DNA of 64,000 bases from positions 248,001 to 312,000 of the forward strand of contig JADJOT010000009.1 of assembly GCA_016713625.1 (NCBI GenBank), in the 5' to 3' direction. The translations under genes and the position numbers were made by a program. Of the stretch, positions 36,036 through 44,807 are shown piece after piece (the stretch's first letter is position 1; each line of letters begins with the position of its first letter). Below the pieces are notes generated by a model. It had not been told where the DNA came from. It saw only the letters and a list, made by a program, of their open reading frames with translations, and searched no databases. The DNA is from Candidatus Accumulibacter affinis (GTDB taxonomy: Bacteria; Pseudomonadota; Gammaproteobacteria; Burkholderiales; Rhodocyclaceae).

Positions 36036-37388
36036 TTATGCTGGTTGTTCAGTGGGGACGAGCTTCATGCCGAGCTTCTGGGCGCGCTGTGCCAGTTGGC
36101 GGAGAACGCGCTGGTGGTAACGCTGCTCGTAGTAGTCCTGGCCCTGGTCGGTGTACTCTTGGCCCTTGGTGAGCAGGGTGTAGATCAGCCGCGCCAGCTG
36201 TGGGCTGCCGCGGTCACGGCCTTGGGCTTGTCCATACGCGAGCACAAGCGTCGAAGTACGCGCCGAGCGCGGACTGGCTGGTTCTCAGCGCTGCGGCGGC
36301 CAAGCGCAGGGCCTGGGCCGCGCGGTTGGCACAACGCTTGGTCTTGCCGCTCATCACCTTGCCACCGGTGATCTTGGTGCCGGGGCACAAACCCAGCCAG
36401 CTCGCGAAGTGGCCCTCCGTGGGAAAGCGTGACATGTCGGCCCCGGTCTCGCTGATGACCGCCAGAGCGGTGGTCACATCGATGCCGTCGATGCGCGTCA
36501 AGTCCACGCCGCACATCTTGAACAGTTGGGTACGCAGATCGAACTTCGGCGCATTGCGTGGCCGACTGCGCTTCTTGCCTTTGGCTGGGTCGCCTTCATG
36601 AACCTCCAGCCGCTTCAACTGCGCTTCGATCTCCTGATCGCATTCAGCCAGTTGCGTGCCGATAAAGTCGAAGGCGGCCAGCGCCTGCTTGAGCGCGAAC
36701 AAGTGCTCGACCCGCCAGTGGCCTTGCAGGCTCTTGGCGATTTCATCGACGCTAGCGTGGATGCGCACGTTCTTCATCGCACCCAGCACCTGACCATCAC
36801 GCTCGCCGGCCACGATGGCGCGCAGGATCTTCTGGCCGGTCTCGCCCACCACGTCGGAGATGACGTTGGCCAGTTGAACGTTCATCTGCGTGAGCGCCTT
36901 TTGCATGTGCTGTACCTCTCTGGCCTGGCTGCGCAACAGCATGCCGCGCTGGCGCCACAGCGAGCGCAACACACACACCTGATCGGCTGGGCGAAACGCA
37001 CCGCTGAGCAGGCCGTAGGTCATGAGTTGCTGAATCCACTGACAGTCGAGCACGTCGGACTTGCGGCCCGAAACGTTCTTCACGTGACGCGCGTTGACCA
37101 GCAGCACCGTGAAGCCACGCGACTCCAGCAACTCGAACAGGGGATCCAGTACGCCGACTCCATCGCCACCGTATCCACCCGGCAGGCCTGAAGCCAATCA
37201 GCAATGGCATTGAGGTCAACCGTGAAGCTGGGAAACTCGCGCACCGGCTCATCGTCCCGGTCAGGCGGTACGGCCACAAAGTGCGCCGCGCTGCCGATGT
37301 CAATTCCTGCCGCATTGGGGTGGGTGATCGTCAGTGCCACTCGGGACTGACCCGGCTTGAGTCTGAGGCTTCGATTGCGTTGAGCCAT
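36036..37388 (-). pseudogene. IS110-family transposase, frame-broken
   Basis: The start MAQRNRSLRLKPGQSRV and GIDIGSAAHFVAV give the DEDD-type N-terminal catalytic region. The frame then shifts near 37,150, where bases are lost around AMES. The central part continues in a second frame (LLVNARHVKNVSGRKSDVLD, later GFPTEGHFASWLGL-type C-terminal motif) to about 36,280. Several small indels near 36,200-36,270 split off the last ~65 residues (ARLIYTLLTKGQEYTDQGQ). No single frame could make the whole transposase as written. Confidence 0.8.
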
Positions 37389-37645
37389 GGCGTGCTCCAT
37401 CATTCGTTCAGAAAGGTGGCGCCGCCTCGGGTACGTCGTCTTGCTCACTCTCTTAAACGGGATATCCGCCTGCACACTGCCAAGCCGATTCACCAATGTC
37501 GATGACGTCACCCATGACCACGCTAACCCACGGGCATTACGCACCATTGCTACATCGGTCTTCCGCGGCACCGCCGTCCACTTTGCCACAACGCCGCAAC
37601 CCCGTGTTTCTTCGGCGCGATTTGCGGCAGCGGGCCGATTACTTC
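37389..37645 (-). other. 5' non-coding part of the IS110-like element
   Basis: About 257 bases upstream of the transposase start with no gene. In IS110-group elements this position encodes the bridge RNA that pairs with donor and target DNA. I could not fold it here, so this is a candidate location only. Confidence 0.35.
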
Positions 37646-37660
37646 GCTAACCCAACCTAC
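37646..37660. repeat. Palindromic repeat, right-half copy
   Basis: GCTAACCCAACCTAC matches the right part of the intact repeat at 39392-39426. It lies at the far side of the IS110-like element from the truncated left copy at 35971-35993. Confidence 0.6.
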
Positions 37661-37692
37661 CCAAGCTAGCGAGCCAATCAATCCGGTGTTGA

Positions 37693-37959
37693 TCAGTCGG
37701 CGGCTTCGTTGAGCACCTTCAGTGCTGCGGACTCCATCACCCGCAGTGCGGCAAAAACTTCTCGACGCGCCGGCTTTTTGGTCCCCAGCAGATCGAGCAT
37801 CGCCGGCAGCGATTCGTAGCGCAGTCCGACGACGCCACCCATGCCGCCAAGCGCCCACTGCGTCTGCATGGCGATGAACACCTCCAGCGGGCGAGCGTTC
37901 TCCGGCCATAGCTCGCAGATCTCTTCGGGCAGGTCGTCTGCCGATGCCCCGATGCGCAA
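37693..37959 (-). CDS. Phage DUF1799-like tail protein, possibly 5'-extended
   Basis: 88 residues from a TTG; the frame is open further upstream (PGKLVAAARALCARPPSELL) into the preceding gene, so the start is uncertain. LPEEICELWPENARPLEVF and QTQWALGGMGGVVGLRYESL match the small DUF1799 proteins placed between the tail chaperone and tape-measure genes in siphophages. It follows the chaperone gene by about 45 bases. Confidence 0.65.
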   Translation of the reverse strand: MRIGASADDLPEEICELWPENARPLEVFIAMQTQWALGGMGGVVGLRYESLPAMLDLLGTKKPARREVFAALRVMESAALKVLNEAAD

Positions 37960-38003
37960 CAGGAGTTCGGACGGCGGCCGCGCGCAGAGCGCCCGCGCCG
38001 CCG

Positions 38004-38333
38004 CTACGAGTTTCCCAGGCGAGATTCGGTGAGCGCATCGATGTAGGCCTGGAAGAGTTCGCCGGCAGCGGTCGGGTAGGCATCGAGCAGGTCGGCGAGC
38101 GCACTTCGGCTGTAGTTCACCGGGTCTCCCAGCACGTCGACGACCTCACTCCAGGAGGCGATCACCGCATGCAAGGCGTCGCCGTCTCCCTTGGCGCTGG
38201 CCGATTCCATCCAGTCCTTGAGCGCTGCGCGTCCCTGGTGGCGCCATTCGATTTTGAGCAGGCCCGCATCGGCGCCGGGAACGGTGATGCGGGCTTCCGC
38301 CACGAAGGTGGGGTTGGGAACAATCTTGAACAT
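38004..38333 (-). CDS. Phage tail assembly chaperone
   Basis: 109 residues from MFKIVPNPTFVAEARITVPG. The sequence has WRHQGRAALKDWMESASAK and a helical C-terminal half (RSALADLLDAYPTAAGELFQ), the pattern of siphophage tail assembly chaperones. Its place, between the tail-tube gene and the DUF1799 gene, supports this. The frame upstream of the ATG is open but overlaps the tail-tube gene and is not protein-like. Confidence 0.65.
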   Translation of the reverse strand: MFKIVPNPTFVAEARITVPGADAGLLKIEWRHQGRAALKDWMESASAKGDGDALHAVIASWSEVVDVLGDPVNYSRSALADLLDAYPTAAGELFQAYIDALTESRLGNS

Positions 38334-38341
38334 GGCGGCGA

Positions 38342-39013
38342 TCAGGTGGGGTAGCGAATCGGGTCGGCCGAGAAGGCGAGCGAAATATTCGTCTTCAGGC
38401 TCATATTGGCTTCGATCGTCGGCACCCGGGCGACGCAAACGTAGGCGTTGAACAACAGCTTGGAGCCATTCGGGAAACCCATCCGGAAACCAAGCGGCGT
38501 GCCGGCCTCGTCGGCAGCAAGCAGCGTCGCGTACCACGCCAGGGTCGGATCATCGAAGATGGTGATCTGTAGCTGCACCGGAGAACGGATCGTCGTAATC
38601 TGCCTGGCCACCACATCGTCGACGGCGGTGACATCCTCGAAGGCCAGTTCGCCGCCGGAGGTAGAGATCAGCTTGATCTGGCTCATGTTGATCAGGCCAG
38701 TCGAGGCGTTCGCCCGGCGCACGGTGCCGGTGCCTGCGCCGGTGCCTGCGCCGGCCGGGTAATTCACCGTCGAGGTGGTGTTCACGCCTTCCAGCGTCAC
38801 GTCGTTGGTGGCGACGGTTTTGGCGCGCACCAGACGGCCGTTGAGGCGGCCCCAGCCGCTGGTCATTTCCAGGAGGTCGCCGACGAGGACGCCATGGCCG
38901 GCCTGCAGCGTCGCAACCGCTTCCGAAGCATTGGTGATCGCCGTCATGTTGACCGCAGTGGCGCAGGTGGACACCGCAGCGAGCACAAGGCCAGTGGTTT
39001 TCGTGATGCTCAT
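38342..39013 (-). CDS. Phage major tail (tube) protein
   Basis: 223 residues, beta-rich, Thr/Ala-rich. MSITKTTGLVLAAVSTCATA, then MSQIKLISTSGGELAFEDVT and ITTIRSPVQLQITIFDDPTL followed by GTPLGFRMGFPNGSKLLFN resemble lambda-type major tail proteins. It ends 8 bases before the chaperone start. A short Gly-Ala-Thr direct repeat (PAGAGTGAGTGT, near 38,720-38,760) lies in a surface loop. It appears intact. Confidence 0.7.
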   Translation of the reverse strand: MSITKTTGLVLAAVSTCATAVNMTAITNASEAVATLQAGHGVLVGDLLEMTSGWGRLNGRLVRAKTVATNDVTLEGVNTTSTVNYPAGAGTGAGTGTVRRANASTGLINMSQIKLISTSGGELAFEDVTAVDDVVARQITTIRSPVQLQITIFDDPTLAWYATLLAADEAGTPLGFRMGFPNGSKLLFNAYVCVARVPTIEANMSLKTNISLAFSADPIRYPT

Positions 39014-39019
39014 GAGAGA

Positions 39020-39302
39020 TTCCTTGTCGAAGTAGAAGATTGCGCGAGCGGGATCATTCGGCGCTCACGTAATACGAGGTCTGCCAGGTGATTTGCCACC
39101 GCATGAGGCCATCGCGGAAAGTGACCAGCGAACCCTGGAGCATGGCCAGCGGCACGAACGACCAGAATGGTCGCTATCGTGGCGACCAGGCGCTGGATGA
39201 TCGGCACGTCGAGGCTTTCATCGTCGGCCGCTTCTTCAGTGAGAAAGACATACGCCGCCGTAGCGCTCCTCGAGCTGGATGCGGGTGGCGTAGATCATGG
39301 CC
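39020..39302 (-). pseudogene. Remnant of Mu gp36-like (DUF1320) and tail-terminator genes
   Basis: Read leftward, the segment begins MIYATRIQLEERYG, the start of a DUF1320 (Mu gp36) protein. After ~15 codons it switches to AYVFLTEEAADDESLDVPII and LVATIATILVV, which resembles a phage tail terminator, and ends in yet another frame as MRWQITWQTSYYVSAE with a stop near 39,058. Deletions must have fused the two genes. It lies directly upstream of the tail-tube gene, the expected place for a terminator. Confidence 0.5.
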
Positions 39303-39391
39303 TTGGCTTGCGTCCGGTCGGTTTGGCGAGGCTCGGTAGCGGGTCGCTCGGTGGGGTTGGCGCAGAACAAGCCGGGGACTGTTCGGCAGGC

Positions 39392-39426
39392 TGTTGGGTT
39401 ACGCCCTGCGGGCTAACCCAACCTAC
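39392..39426. repeat. Palindromic GTTGGGTTA...TAACCCAAC repeat, intact copy
   Basis: Arms GTTGGGTTA (39393-39401) and TAACCCAAC (39414-39422) form a 9-base stem around a 12-base GC-rich loop, followed by CTAC. This is the complete form of the repeat family seen in four places in the phage region. Confidence 0.8.
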
Positions 39427-39435
39427 GGCTACTAA

Positions 39436-39753
39436 GCCAATTGGCTCGGCGCTGGCTGCCGACGCCAAGAAGGTACTTCCATCCGTGCAGTTCGTCGAGG
39501 CGAAAACCGCCAGGGGAGCGGCATCCTGGGCCGTGACAACGATCTGGCAGATTTTGCTGACTACACCGGCTGCAAGCCAGAAGTAGCCAATGCTTTCAAC
39601 CAAAGCCTCTTCGAGCACCTGCGGGAGTTCCCGGAACTGCGCGCAAGCCAGAAGGTTATCGGCACCTGCCAGGCGCAATTCGCGCGCTGGCGGGAAATTG
39701 AGATCGAGCGCTACTCGGCACTGCTGCAGCAGCACAATCTCATTGGCGGGTGA
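39436..39753 (+). pseudogene. Gene remnant with no start, probably phage- or mobile-derived
   Basis: A + strand frame open for 105 codons from just after a stop at 39433 to a TGA at 39751. It has no ATG. The second half reads like a real protein: DLADFADYTGCKPEVANAF, SLFEHLREFPELRASQKV and CQAQFARWREIEIERYSALL. I do not recognise the family; a phage head or morphogenesis gene fragment is possible given the neighbours. Confidence 0.4.
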
Positions 39754-39877
39754 CCGGACAAGCGGTGGAGATTCGCTCCACAATGATCTATTCCGCGATG
39801 CAACAGTTCGGCGGCAAGAAGTCCGACTTTCCTCATTTGCCGGCCGCACGCACCGGCACGCGGCCCGGCACGGCAGC

Positions 39878-40246
39878 TCAGAACTGCACTTTGGTTCCGC
39901 AATGGCGATACTTCTCGCCGCCCCTGGTGAATTCGGTCGGGCTGTCGATCGTGACGACAGTCGGACCACCGACAATCTCGCCACCGCCGCGGATGTCGGA
40001 GCACTTGTCGGAGATCGTGAAGACGTTGCCGTTGCGGGCAATCTTGCTGATGGTGCACGTTGCTTGCGAACTTCCGAACGACGACTTGCCGCCCCAGTAG
40101 TTGACGATCTCGGCGTTGGAGGCACCCTTGCAGGGTCGGTTTGCCGGCACATAAATGCCCTGCTTCAGAGGCAGCAGGTCTGCTGCAAGCACGCTGGCCG
40201 AGACAGCTGCGGCGATCAGTGTCGCCGAAAGAATTACCTTGTTCAT
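39878..40246 (-). CDS. Small secreted cysteine-containing protein
   Basis: 122 residues from MNKVILSATLIAAAVSASVLA, a clear signal peptide. The mature protein has four Cys residues (RPCKG, ATCTI, DKCSD and RHCGT), likely two disulfides, and reads LKQGIYVPANRPCKGASNAE. It looks like a small periplasmic protein of a widespread unnamed type; I know no function. A GGAG-like site (TGGAGGAGTG) lies upstream of the ATG at 40246. Confidence 0.7.
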   Translation of the reverse strand: MNKVILSATLIAAAVSASVLAADLLPLKQGIYVPANRPCKGASNAEIVNYWGGKSSFGSSQATCTISKIARNGNVFTISDKCSDIRGGGEIVGGPTVVTIDSPTEFTRGGEKYRHCGTKVQF

Positions 40247-40776
40247 CACACACTCCTCCAGGAAGCAGTCGGTGTCGAACAGCTGCCCACACAGTCGGTC
40301 AGCCGGGGCGAGTACTTGCACACGCCGCCATCACGGTCCATACCTCGGGCCGGCAGGCGGAAATGTAGTGAAGCGTTGGCAGTCCGTTGCGAAGGACAGG
40401 AAAGACAAGGATGCCAATCACAGTATAGGAGCCCCTGTCAAATGGCGTCAATCGCTACGTCAGTCCAAGGACCCTGGTTCCCCTTGCGCACTTTTCGTTC
40501 ATTGCTGCCAGACTGATCTGCCGGGTTTTGCCGGCGTCGGCGAAGAGCTTCGATGAGGCTCGGGCGGTGCGCCTGACGCGGTCAAAAAAGCCGCTTTTGC
40601 GGTGGAAATGACCTAAGATGAGCAGCCCCGCCGGCCCCTCATGGTGATGGCGATTACCGGCCGCCGCAGACCATGAAAGCCATGACCGTTCCCGCCGCCC
40701 GCCGCCTCTCCGACAAGCGGGCGAGGGGAGATTCGCGAGTCGCTGACGCGACTTTCACACCAACCAGGAGACAGAG
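40247..40776. other. Intergenic region, no gene seen, with repeat copy
   Basis: About 530 bases between a leftward secreted-protein gene and rightward ald. No coding frame is convincing. It includes the inverted copy of the dispersed repeat (40710-40756) and an AGGAGA ribosome site just before the ald ATG. Confidence 0.5.
40710..40756 (-). repeat. Dispersed repeat, copy 2 (inverted)
   Basis: Read on the - strand it is nearly the same as 7307-7353: GAAAGTCGCG, then AGCGAC, AATCTC and CCTCGCCCGCTTGT. The companion GAACGGTCATG lies beyond it at about 40680-40691. It ends 20 bases before the ald start, a position where it could affect expression. Confidence 0.6.
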
Positions 40777-41895
40777 ATGCATATTGGCGTACCCAGAGAA
40801 ATCAAGAATCACGAATACCGCGTCGGCCTGACGCCCTCATCCGTTCGGGAAATGGTTGCCCATGGCCATCAGGTAACGGTCGAAACCGGCGCCGGCAAAG
40901 GCATCGGCGCCACCGACGAGGTTTACCAGAAGGCCGGCGCGGTCATCGCGGCCACCGCCGCGGAAATCTTTGCCACGGCTGAAATGATCGTCAAGGTCAA
41001 GGAGCCACAGGCCGGCGAGCGCGCCATGCTGCGCGAAGGGCAGATTCTCTACACCTACCTGCACCTCGCCCCCGATCCGGCGCAGTGCGCCGACCTGGTG
41101 AGCAGCGGCGCGGTCTGTATCGCCTACGAAACGGTTACCCAGGCCGGCGGCGGTCTGCCCCTGCTGGCGCCGATGTCGGAAGTGGCGGGTCGTCTGTCCG
41201 TGCAGGCCGGCGCCTATTGCCTAGAAAAGGCACACGGCGGCATGGGTGTCCTGCTCGGCGGCGTCGCCGGCGTCCCCTCGGCAAAGATCGTCATCCTCGG
41301 CGGCGGTGTCGTCGGCTCGAATGCCGCGCAGATTGCTGTTGGCAGCGGTGCCCAGGTGGTGGTCATCGACCGCAACATCGACGTCCTGCGGCGTATGGAT
41401 CGTCTGCTCGGCGCGCGCGTGATGACCGTCTTTTCCAACCGGGACAATGTCGAGCAGCACGTGCTGCGGGCCGATCTGGTGATCGGCGGCGTTCTGATCC
41501 CCGGTGCTGCGGCGCCCAAGCTGGTCACCCGCCAGATGGTCGACGAGATGAAGCCGGGTTCGGTGATCGTCGACGTGGCCATTGACCAGGGCGGCTGCTG
41601 CGAGACTGCCAAGGCAACGACCCATGCCGACCCGACCTACATGGTTGGCAACGTCGTGCATTACTGTGTCGCCAACATGCCGGGCGGCGTGCCGCGCACC
41701 TCGACCTACGCGCTCAACAATGCAACCCTGCCGTTCGCGCTGCAGATCGCCGGCCAGGGCTGGCGGCAGGCGCTGCAGGACAATGAACATCTACGCAACG
41801 GTCTCAACGTCGCCTTCGGCAAGGTGACCTGCCGCGAGGTCGCCGAAGACCTCAACTACGACTATCACGACGCGCTGTCGGTGATCGGCGGCTGA
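40777..41895 (+). CDS. ald: Alanine dehydrogenase
   Basis: 372 residues, full length. MHIGVPREIKNHEYRVGLTP is the classic start. Substrate-binding Lys lies in MIVKVKEP and His in YTYLHLAPD. NAD-binding VILGGGVVGSNAAQIAVGSG is followed by VVVIDRNID. The C-terminal half has DVAIDQGGCCE and NMPGGVPRTSTYALNN. It interconverts L-alanine and pyruvate with NADH and ammonia. A strong AGGAGA site precedes the ATG. It stands alone between a divergent gene and the kef pair. Confidence 0.95.
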   Translation: MHIGVPREIKNHEYRVGLTPSSVREMVAHGHQVTVETGAGKGIGATDEVYQKAGAVIAATAAEIFATAEMIVKVKEPQAGERAMLREGQILYTYLHLAPDPAQCADLVSSGAVCIAYETVTQAGGGLPLLAPMSEVAGRLSVQAGAYCLEKAHGGMGVLLGGVAGVPSAKIVILGGGVVGSNAAQIAVGSGAQVVVIDRNIDVLRRMDRLLGARVMTVFSNRDNVEQHVLRADLVIGGVLIPGAAAPKLVTRQMVDEMKPGSVIVDVAIDQGGCCETAKATTHADPTYMVGNVVHYCVANMPGGVPRTSTYALNNATLPFALQIAGQGWRQALQDNEHLRNGLNVAFGKVTCREVAEDLNYDYHDALSVIGG

Positions 41896-42035
41896 TCACG
41901 CGACGAGGGTCGGGAGGGCAGGGGGTGGGGGCTGAACCCGTCTCCCGCGTGCGCGGGAGACCTTGCCGATTGACCGCGCCTGACTTGAACCATAGCGCCT
42001 GCCGAGTGTCCTCAACGTACTGCCGAGGAGTCGTC

Positions 42036-42575
42036 TTGATTGCTTTGATCTACGCCCACCCGTATCCCGCGCGATCGCGCGCCAATCGTGTGTTGCTCGA
42101 GGCGGCGCGCGGCGTGCCGTCGGTGATCGTGCGCTCCCTGTACGACAACTATCCGGATTTCGAGATTGACGTCGCAGCCGAGCGCAAGCTGCTGCTCGAG
42201 TCGCAACTGATCGTCTGGCAGCATCCGCTGATGTGGTACTCCGCACCGGCGCTGCAGAAGCTCTGGTTCGATACGGTGCTCGCCAACGGCTGGGCGACCG
42301 GCGAAGGCGGCACCGCGCTGGAGGGCAAAACGTGTCTGTGGGTGACGACCACCGGCGCAGCGTCGGCAGGCTATACGCCAGGAGGAGTGCACGGATTTCC
42401 CTTCGCTGCCTTTGTGCCGGTAATGGAAATGACCGCTCGTTACTGCGGCATGCACTGGCTGCCACCCCTAGTGGTACACGGTGCGCATCAGATCGCCGAC
42501 GCGGCGCTGCAGCAGCATGCTGCGCAGTATCGCCAGCGCCTGCTGTCGTTTGCTGCGGAGGCGGCTGGTGGCTGA
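42036..42575 (+). CDS. KefG/KefF-like NAD(P)H oxidoreductase
   Basis: 179 residues from a TTG at 42036, chosen because GAGGAG lies 5 bases upstream and the family begins at IALIYAHPYP. It is a flavodoxin-like quinone reductase: ESQLIVWQHPLMWYSAPALQKLWFDTVL and VTTTGAASAGYTPGG are family hallmarks. KefF/KefG proteins bind and stimulate the KefC/KefB antiporters, and such an antiporter gene overlaps this one at its 3' end. Symbol left open because the two types are not told apart here. Confidence 0.85.
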   Translation: MIALIYAHPYPARSRANRVLLEAARGVPSVIVRSLYDNYPDFEIDVAAERKLLLESQLIVWQHPLMWYSAPALQKLWFDTVLANGWATGEGGTALEGKTCLWVTTTGAASAGYTPGGVHGFPFAAFVPVMEMTARYCGMHWLPPLVVHGAHQIADAALQQHAAQYRQRLLSFAAEAAGG

Positions 42576-44358
42576 TCTGTTGCACGATTCCCTGGTGTAC
42601 CTCGGCGCGGCCGTGGTCTGTGTGCCGATCGCCAAACGTAGCGGCCTCGGCTCGGTCCTCGGATACCTGATTGCCGGTTGGCTGATTGGCCCGTGGGGTC
42701 TGAAGCTGATCGGAGAAGTCGAGTCGACGCTGCACTTCGCCGAGTTCGGCGTCGTTCTGATGTTGTTCCTGATCGGGCTCGAACTCGAACTGAAGCGGCT
42801 GGTCGAGATGCGCCGCGCCGTCTTCGGCGGCGGCAGCCTGCAGATGACCGCCTGCGGCACGGTACTCGCGCTCGGTCTGATGGCGCTCGGGTTGACGTGG
42901 CAGGCCGCCGCCGCCGCAGGAATGGCGCTGGCGCTGTCGTCGACGGCCATTGCCGTGCAGACGATGAACGAGCGCAACCTGATGACGGCGCCGGTCGGTC
43001 ACAGCAGTTTTGCGGTGCTGCTGTTTCAGGACATCGCGGCGATCCCTCTGATTGCCCTGGTGCCGTTTCTCGGCGCGGCCGGTGGTGAAGGCGGCGCCGG
43101 CTGGCTGGGCGCGGCCAAGGCGATTGCCGCGATTGCCGGGGTGGTGGTGATCGGCCGCTTTCTCACGCGACCGCTGATGCGGCTGATTGCCAAGTCCGAG
43201 GTGCGCGAGATCTTCACCGCTTTCGCCTTGCTGCTGGTGATCGGCATCGCACAGTTGATGGCCGGCGCCGGCCTGTCGATGGCACTCGGCGCCTTCCTGG
43301 CCGGCGTGCTGCTGGCGAGTTCCGAATACCGGCACGCCCTGGAAAGCGACATCGCACCGTTCAAAGGGCTGTTGCTCGGGCTGTTCTTCATTGCCGTGGG
43401 CATGTCGATCGACTTTGGCGAGGTGATTGCCCGCCCCGGTCTGCTGACGCTACTGGTCGTCGGTCTGCTGACGATCAAGGCGACGGTGCTGGCGCTGATC
43501 GCGCCGCGCCTGGAGGTGCCACGCTCCGAGCGCTGGTTGTTCGCCGCCCTGCTCGCGCAGGCGGGCGAGTTTGCCTTCGTCGTCTTCGGTGTGGCGCGCG
43601 AGGCGCAGGTTCTGGCGCGCGACTGGGAGGGTTTGTTGACCGCGGCCGTGGCGCTATCGATGGCGGCCACGCCACTGCTGCTGATCGCCTTCGATCGCCT
43701 GACGTCGCGCCGTGCGCAGACACAGCGTGAGGCGGACACGATCGACGACGACAGTGCGCCGGTGATCATCGCAGGCATGGGGCGCTACGGACAGATCGTC
43801 GGCCGCGTACTGTGGGCGCAGGGTATCCACATCACCGTGCTCGACCACGATCCGGACCAGATCGATACCCTGCGCAGGTTCGGCTACAAGGTGTTCTATG
43901 GCGATGCCACACGCCTCGATCTGCTGACAGCAGCGGGTGCCGCCAAGGCGAAGCTGCTGGTGGTGGCCATCGACGACGTGGCCGATAGCCTGGCGCTGGT
44001 CGATCTGGCGCAGGAGAGCTTTCCGAATCTGGCGATCGTCGCGCGCGCGCGCAACGTGCGGCATTGGCTCGAATTGGCTGATCGCGGTGTCACCGCGATC
44101 GAGCGTGAGGCGTTCGAGTCGTCACTCAAGAGTGCCCGCGCTGCCTTGACCGTTCTCGGCGTTGAACCGTATGAGGCGCGAGAAATAGCCGAGGCTTTTC
44201 GCAGGCAGAACGTAATCACGCTCAACGCGCTGCTGCCGCATTTTCGCGACGAGGCGAAGACTGTGGCGATCGCCAGGAGTGGCCGCGAAGAACTCGAAGA
44301 AAACCTGCGCCGCGATCGTGAGGCGCGCCAGCAAGCGCGCGGCAGCGGCTGGCATTGA
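42568..44358 (+). CDS. Kef-type potassium/proton antiporter with TrkA-N domain
   Basis: 596 residues from a GTG at 42568, which overlaps the end of the oxidoreductase gene; the frame is open further upstream but is not protein-like. The first ~370 residues are a monovalent cation/proton antiporter domain (LGYLIAGWLIGPWG, GLELELKRL, LSSTAIAVQTMNERN, LLFQDIAAIPLI). The C-terminal part has a TrkA-N Rossmann domain, VIIAGMGRYGQIVGRVLWAQ followed by VLDHDPDQIDTLRRFGYKVFYGDA. Glutathione-gated potassium efflux protects against electrophiles in this family. Confidence 0.9.
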   Translation: MADLLHDSLVYLGAAVVCVPIAKRSGLGSVLGYLIAGWLIGPWGLKLIGEVESTLHFAEFGVVLMLFLIGLELELKRLVEMRRAVFGGGSLQMTACGTVLALGLMALGLTWQAAAAAGMALALSSTAIAVQTMNERNLMTAPVGHSSFAVLLFQDIAAIPLIALVPFLGAAGGEGGAGWLGAAKAIAAIAGVVVIGRFLTRPLMRLIAKSEVREIFTAFALLLVIGIAQLMAGAGLSMALGAFLAGVLLASSEYRHALESDIAPFKGLLLGLFFIAVGMSIDFGEVIARPGLLTLLVVGLLTIKATVLALIAPRLEVPRSERWLFAALLAQAGEFAFVVFGVAREAQVLARDWEGLLTAAVALSMAATPLLLIAFDRLTSRRAQTQREADTIDDDSAPVIIAGMGRYGQIVGRVLWAQGIHITVLDHDPDQIDTLRRFGYKVFYGDATRLDLLTAAGAAKAKLLVVAIDDVADSLALVDLAQESFPNLAIVARARNVRHWLELADRGVTAIEREAFESSLKSARAALTVLGVEPYEAREIAEAFRRQNVITLNALLPHFRDEAKTVAIARSGREELEENLRRDREARQQARGSGWH

Positions 44359-44498
44359 CGGCTGCAAGTTGGCACAGTGAGACGGACGTGCCTGGTCGGA
44401 GCCAGGTGGCCGTTGGCGGCCGGTTTGCCTGGGGACTTCGTCCTGCCATTGGCGGTAATCGCTTTCATCATCGGGGGTGTCTGGAATCGCCATGACCG

Positions 44499-44807
44499 TT
44501 AGCCACTCTGCATTAGCCGCAGCGTGAAGGTACGTTCCGGCGCACCGCCGCCCCAGGAGCGTGTCAACTTGAAGCGTAGATCACCCGTGGTCGCCAACGT
44601 CGCGAGTGTGAACACCCGCTCCCCGCCTCCGCCCATCGCGGTGCCTTCCGACGGACGGTATTCGTCTGCCACCACCCCGACGCCGGCAGGCGGCTCCCAG
44701 CGGTAGCCGGTGGTCGGATTTTCGGGCAACCGGAGGACCAACTGCTGACCGGGCGCGACGGTCAGCGCGCGGTTATCGTCGGCCTCGTTCAATTGGATTT
44801 GCTCCAT
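44499..44807 (-). CDS. Chagasin-type (I42) cysteine peptidase inhibitor
   Basis: 102 residues, no signal peptide. It shows the three inhibitory loops of the family: NPTTGYRW, a Gly-rich GTAMGGGG and the R-S-W form of the RPW loop. Chagasins block papain-like peptidases by covering the active-site cleft. Its ATG overlaps the end of the pentapeptide gene by 19 bases, and a papain-like peptidase is the first gene of the same unit, so it is probably a cognate inhibitor. That pairing is inference. Confidence 0.8.
   Translation of the reverse strand: MEQIQLNEADDNRALTVAPGQQLVLRLPENPTTGYRWEPPAGVGVVADEYRPSEGTAMGGGGERVFTLATLATTGDLRFKLTRSWGGGAPERTFTLRLMQSG

Larger units (their letters stand above)
35994..37645 (-). 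mobile_element. IS110-like insertion element (approximate borders)
   Basis: The element spans the broken transposase and about 250 bases 5' of it. Left border taken at the point where the palindromic repeat is interrupted; right border taken just before GCTAACCCAACCTAC at 37646. No terminal inverted repeats are obvious, as expected for IS110. Borders are inferred from the flanking repeat and may be off by tens of bases. Confidence 0.5.

Noticed and set aside
41896..43335. 479-codon - strand frame opposite the Kef genes
   Set aside because: Low-complexity Arg/Ala/Gln protein with no family features; the + strand encodes the oxidoreductase and the antiporter.
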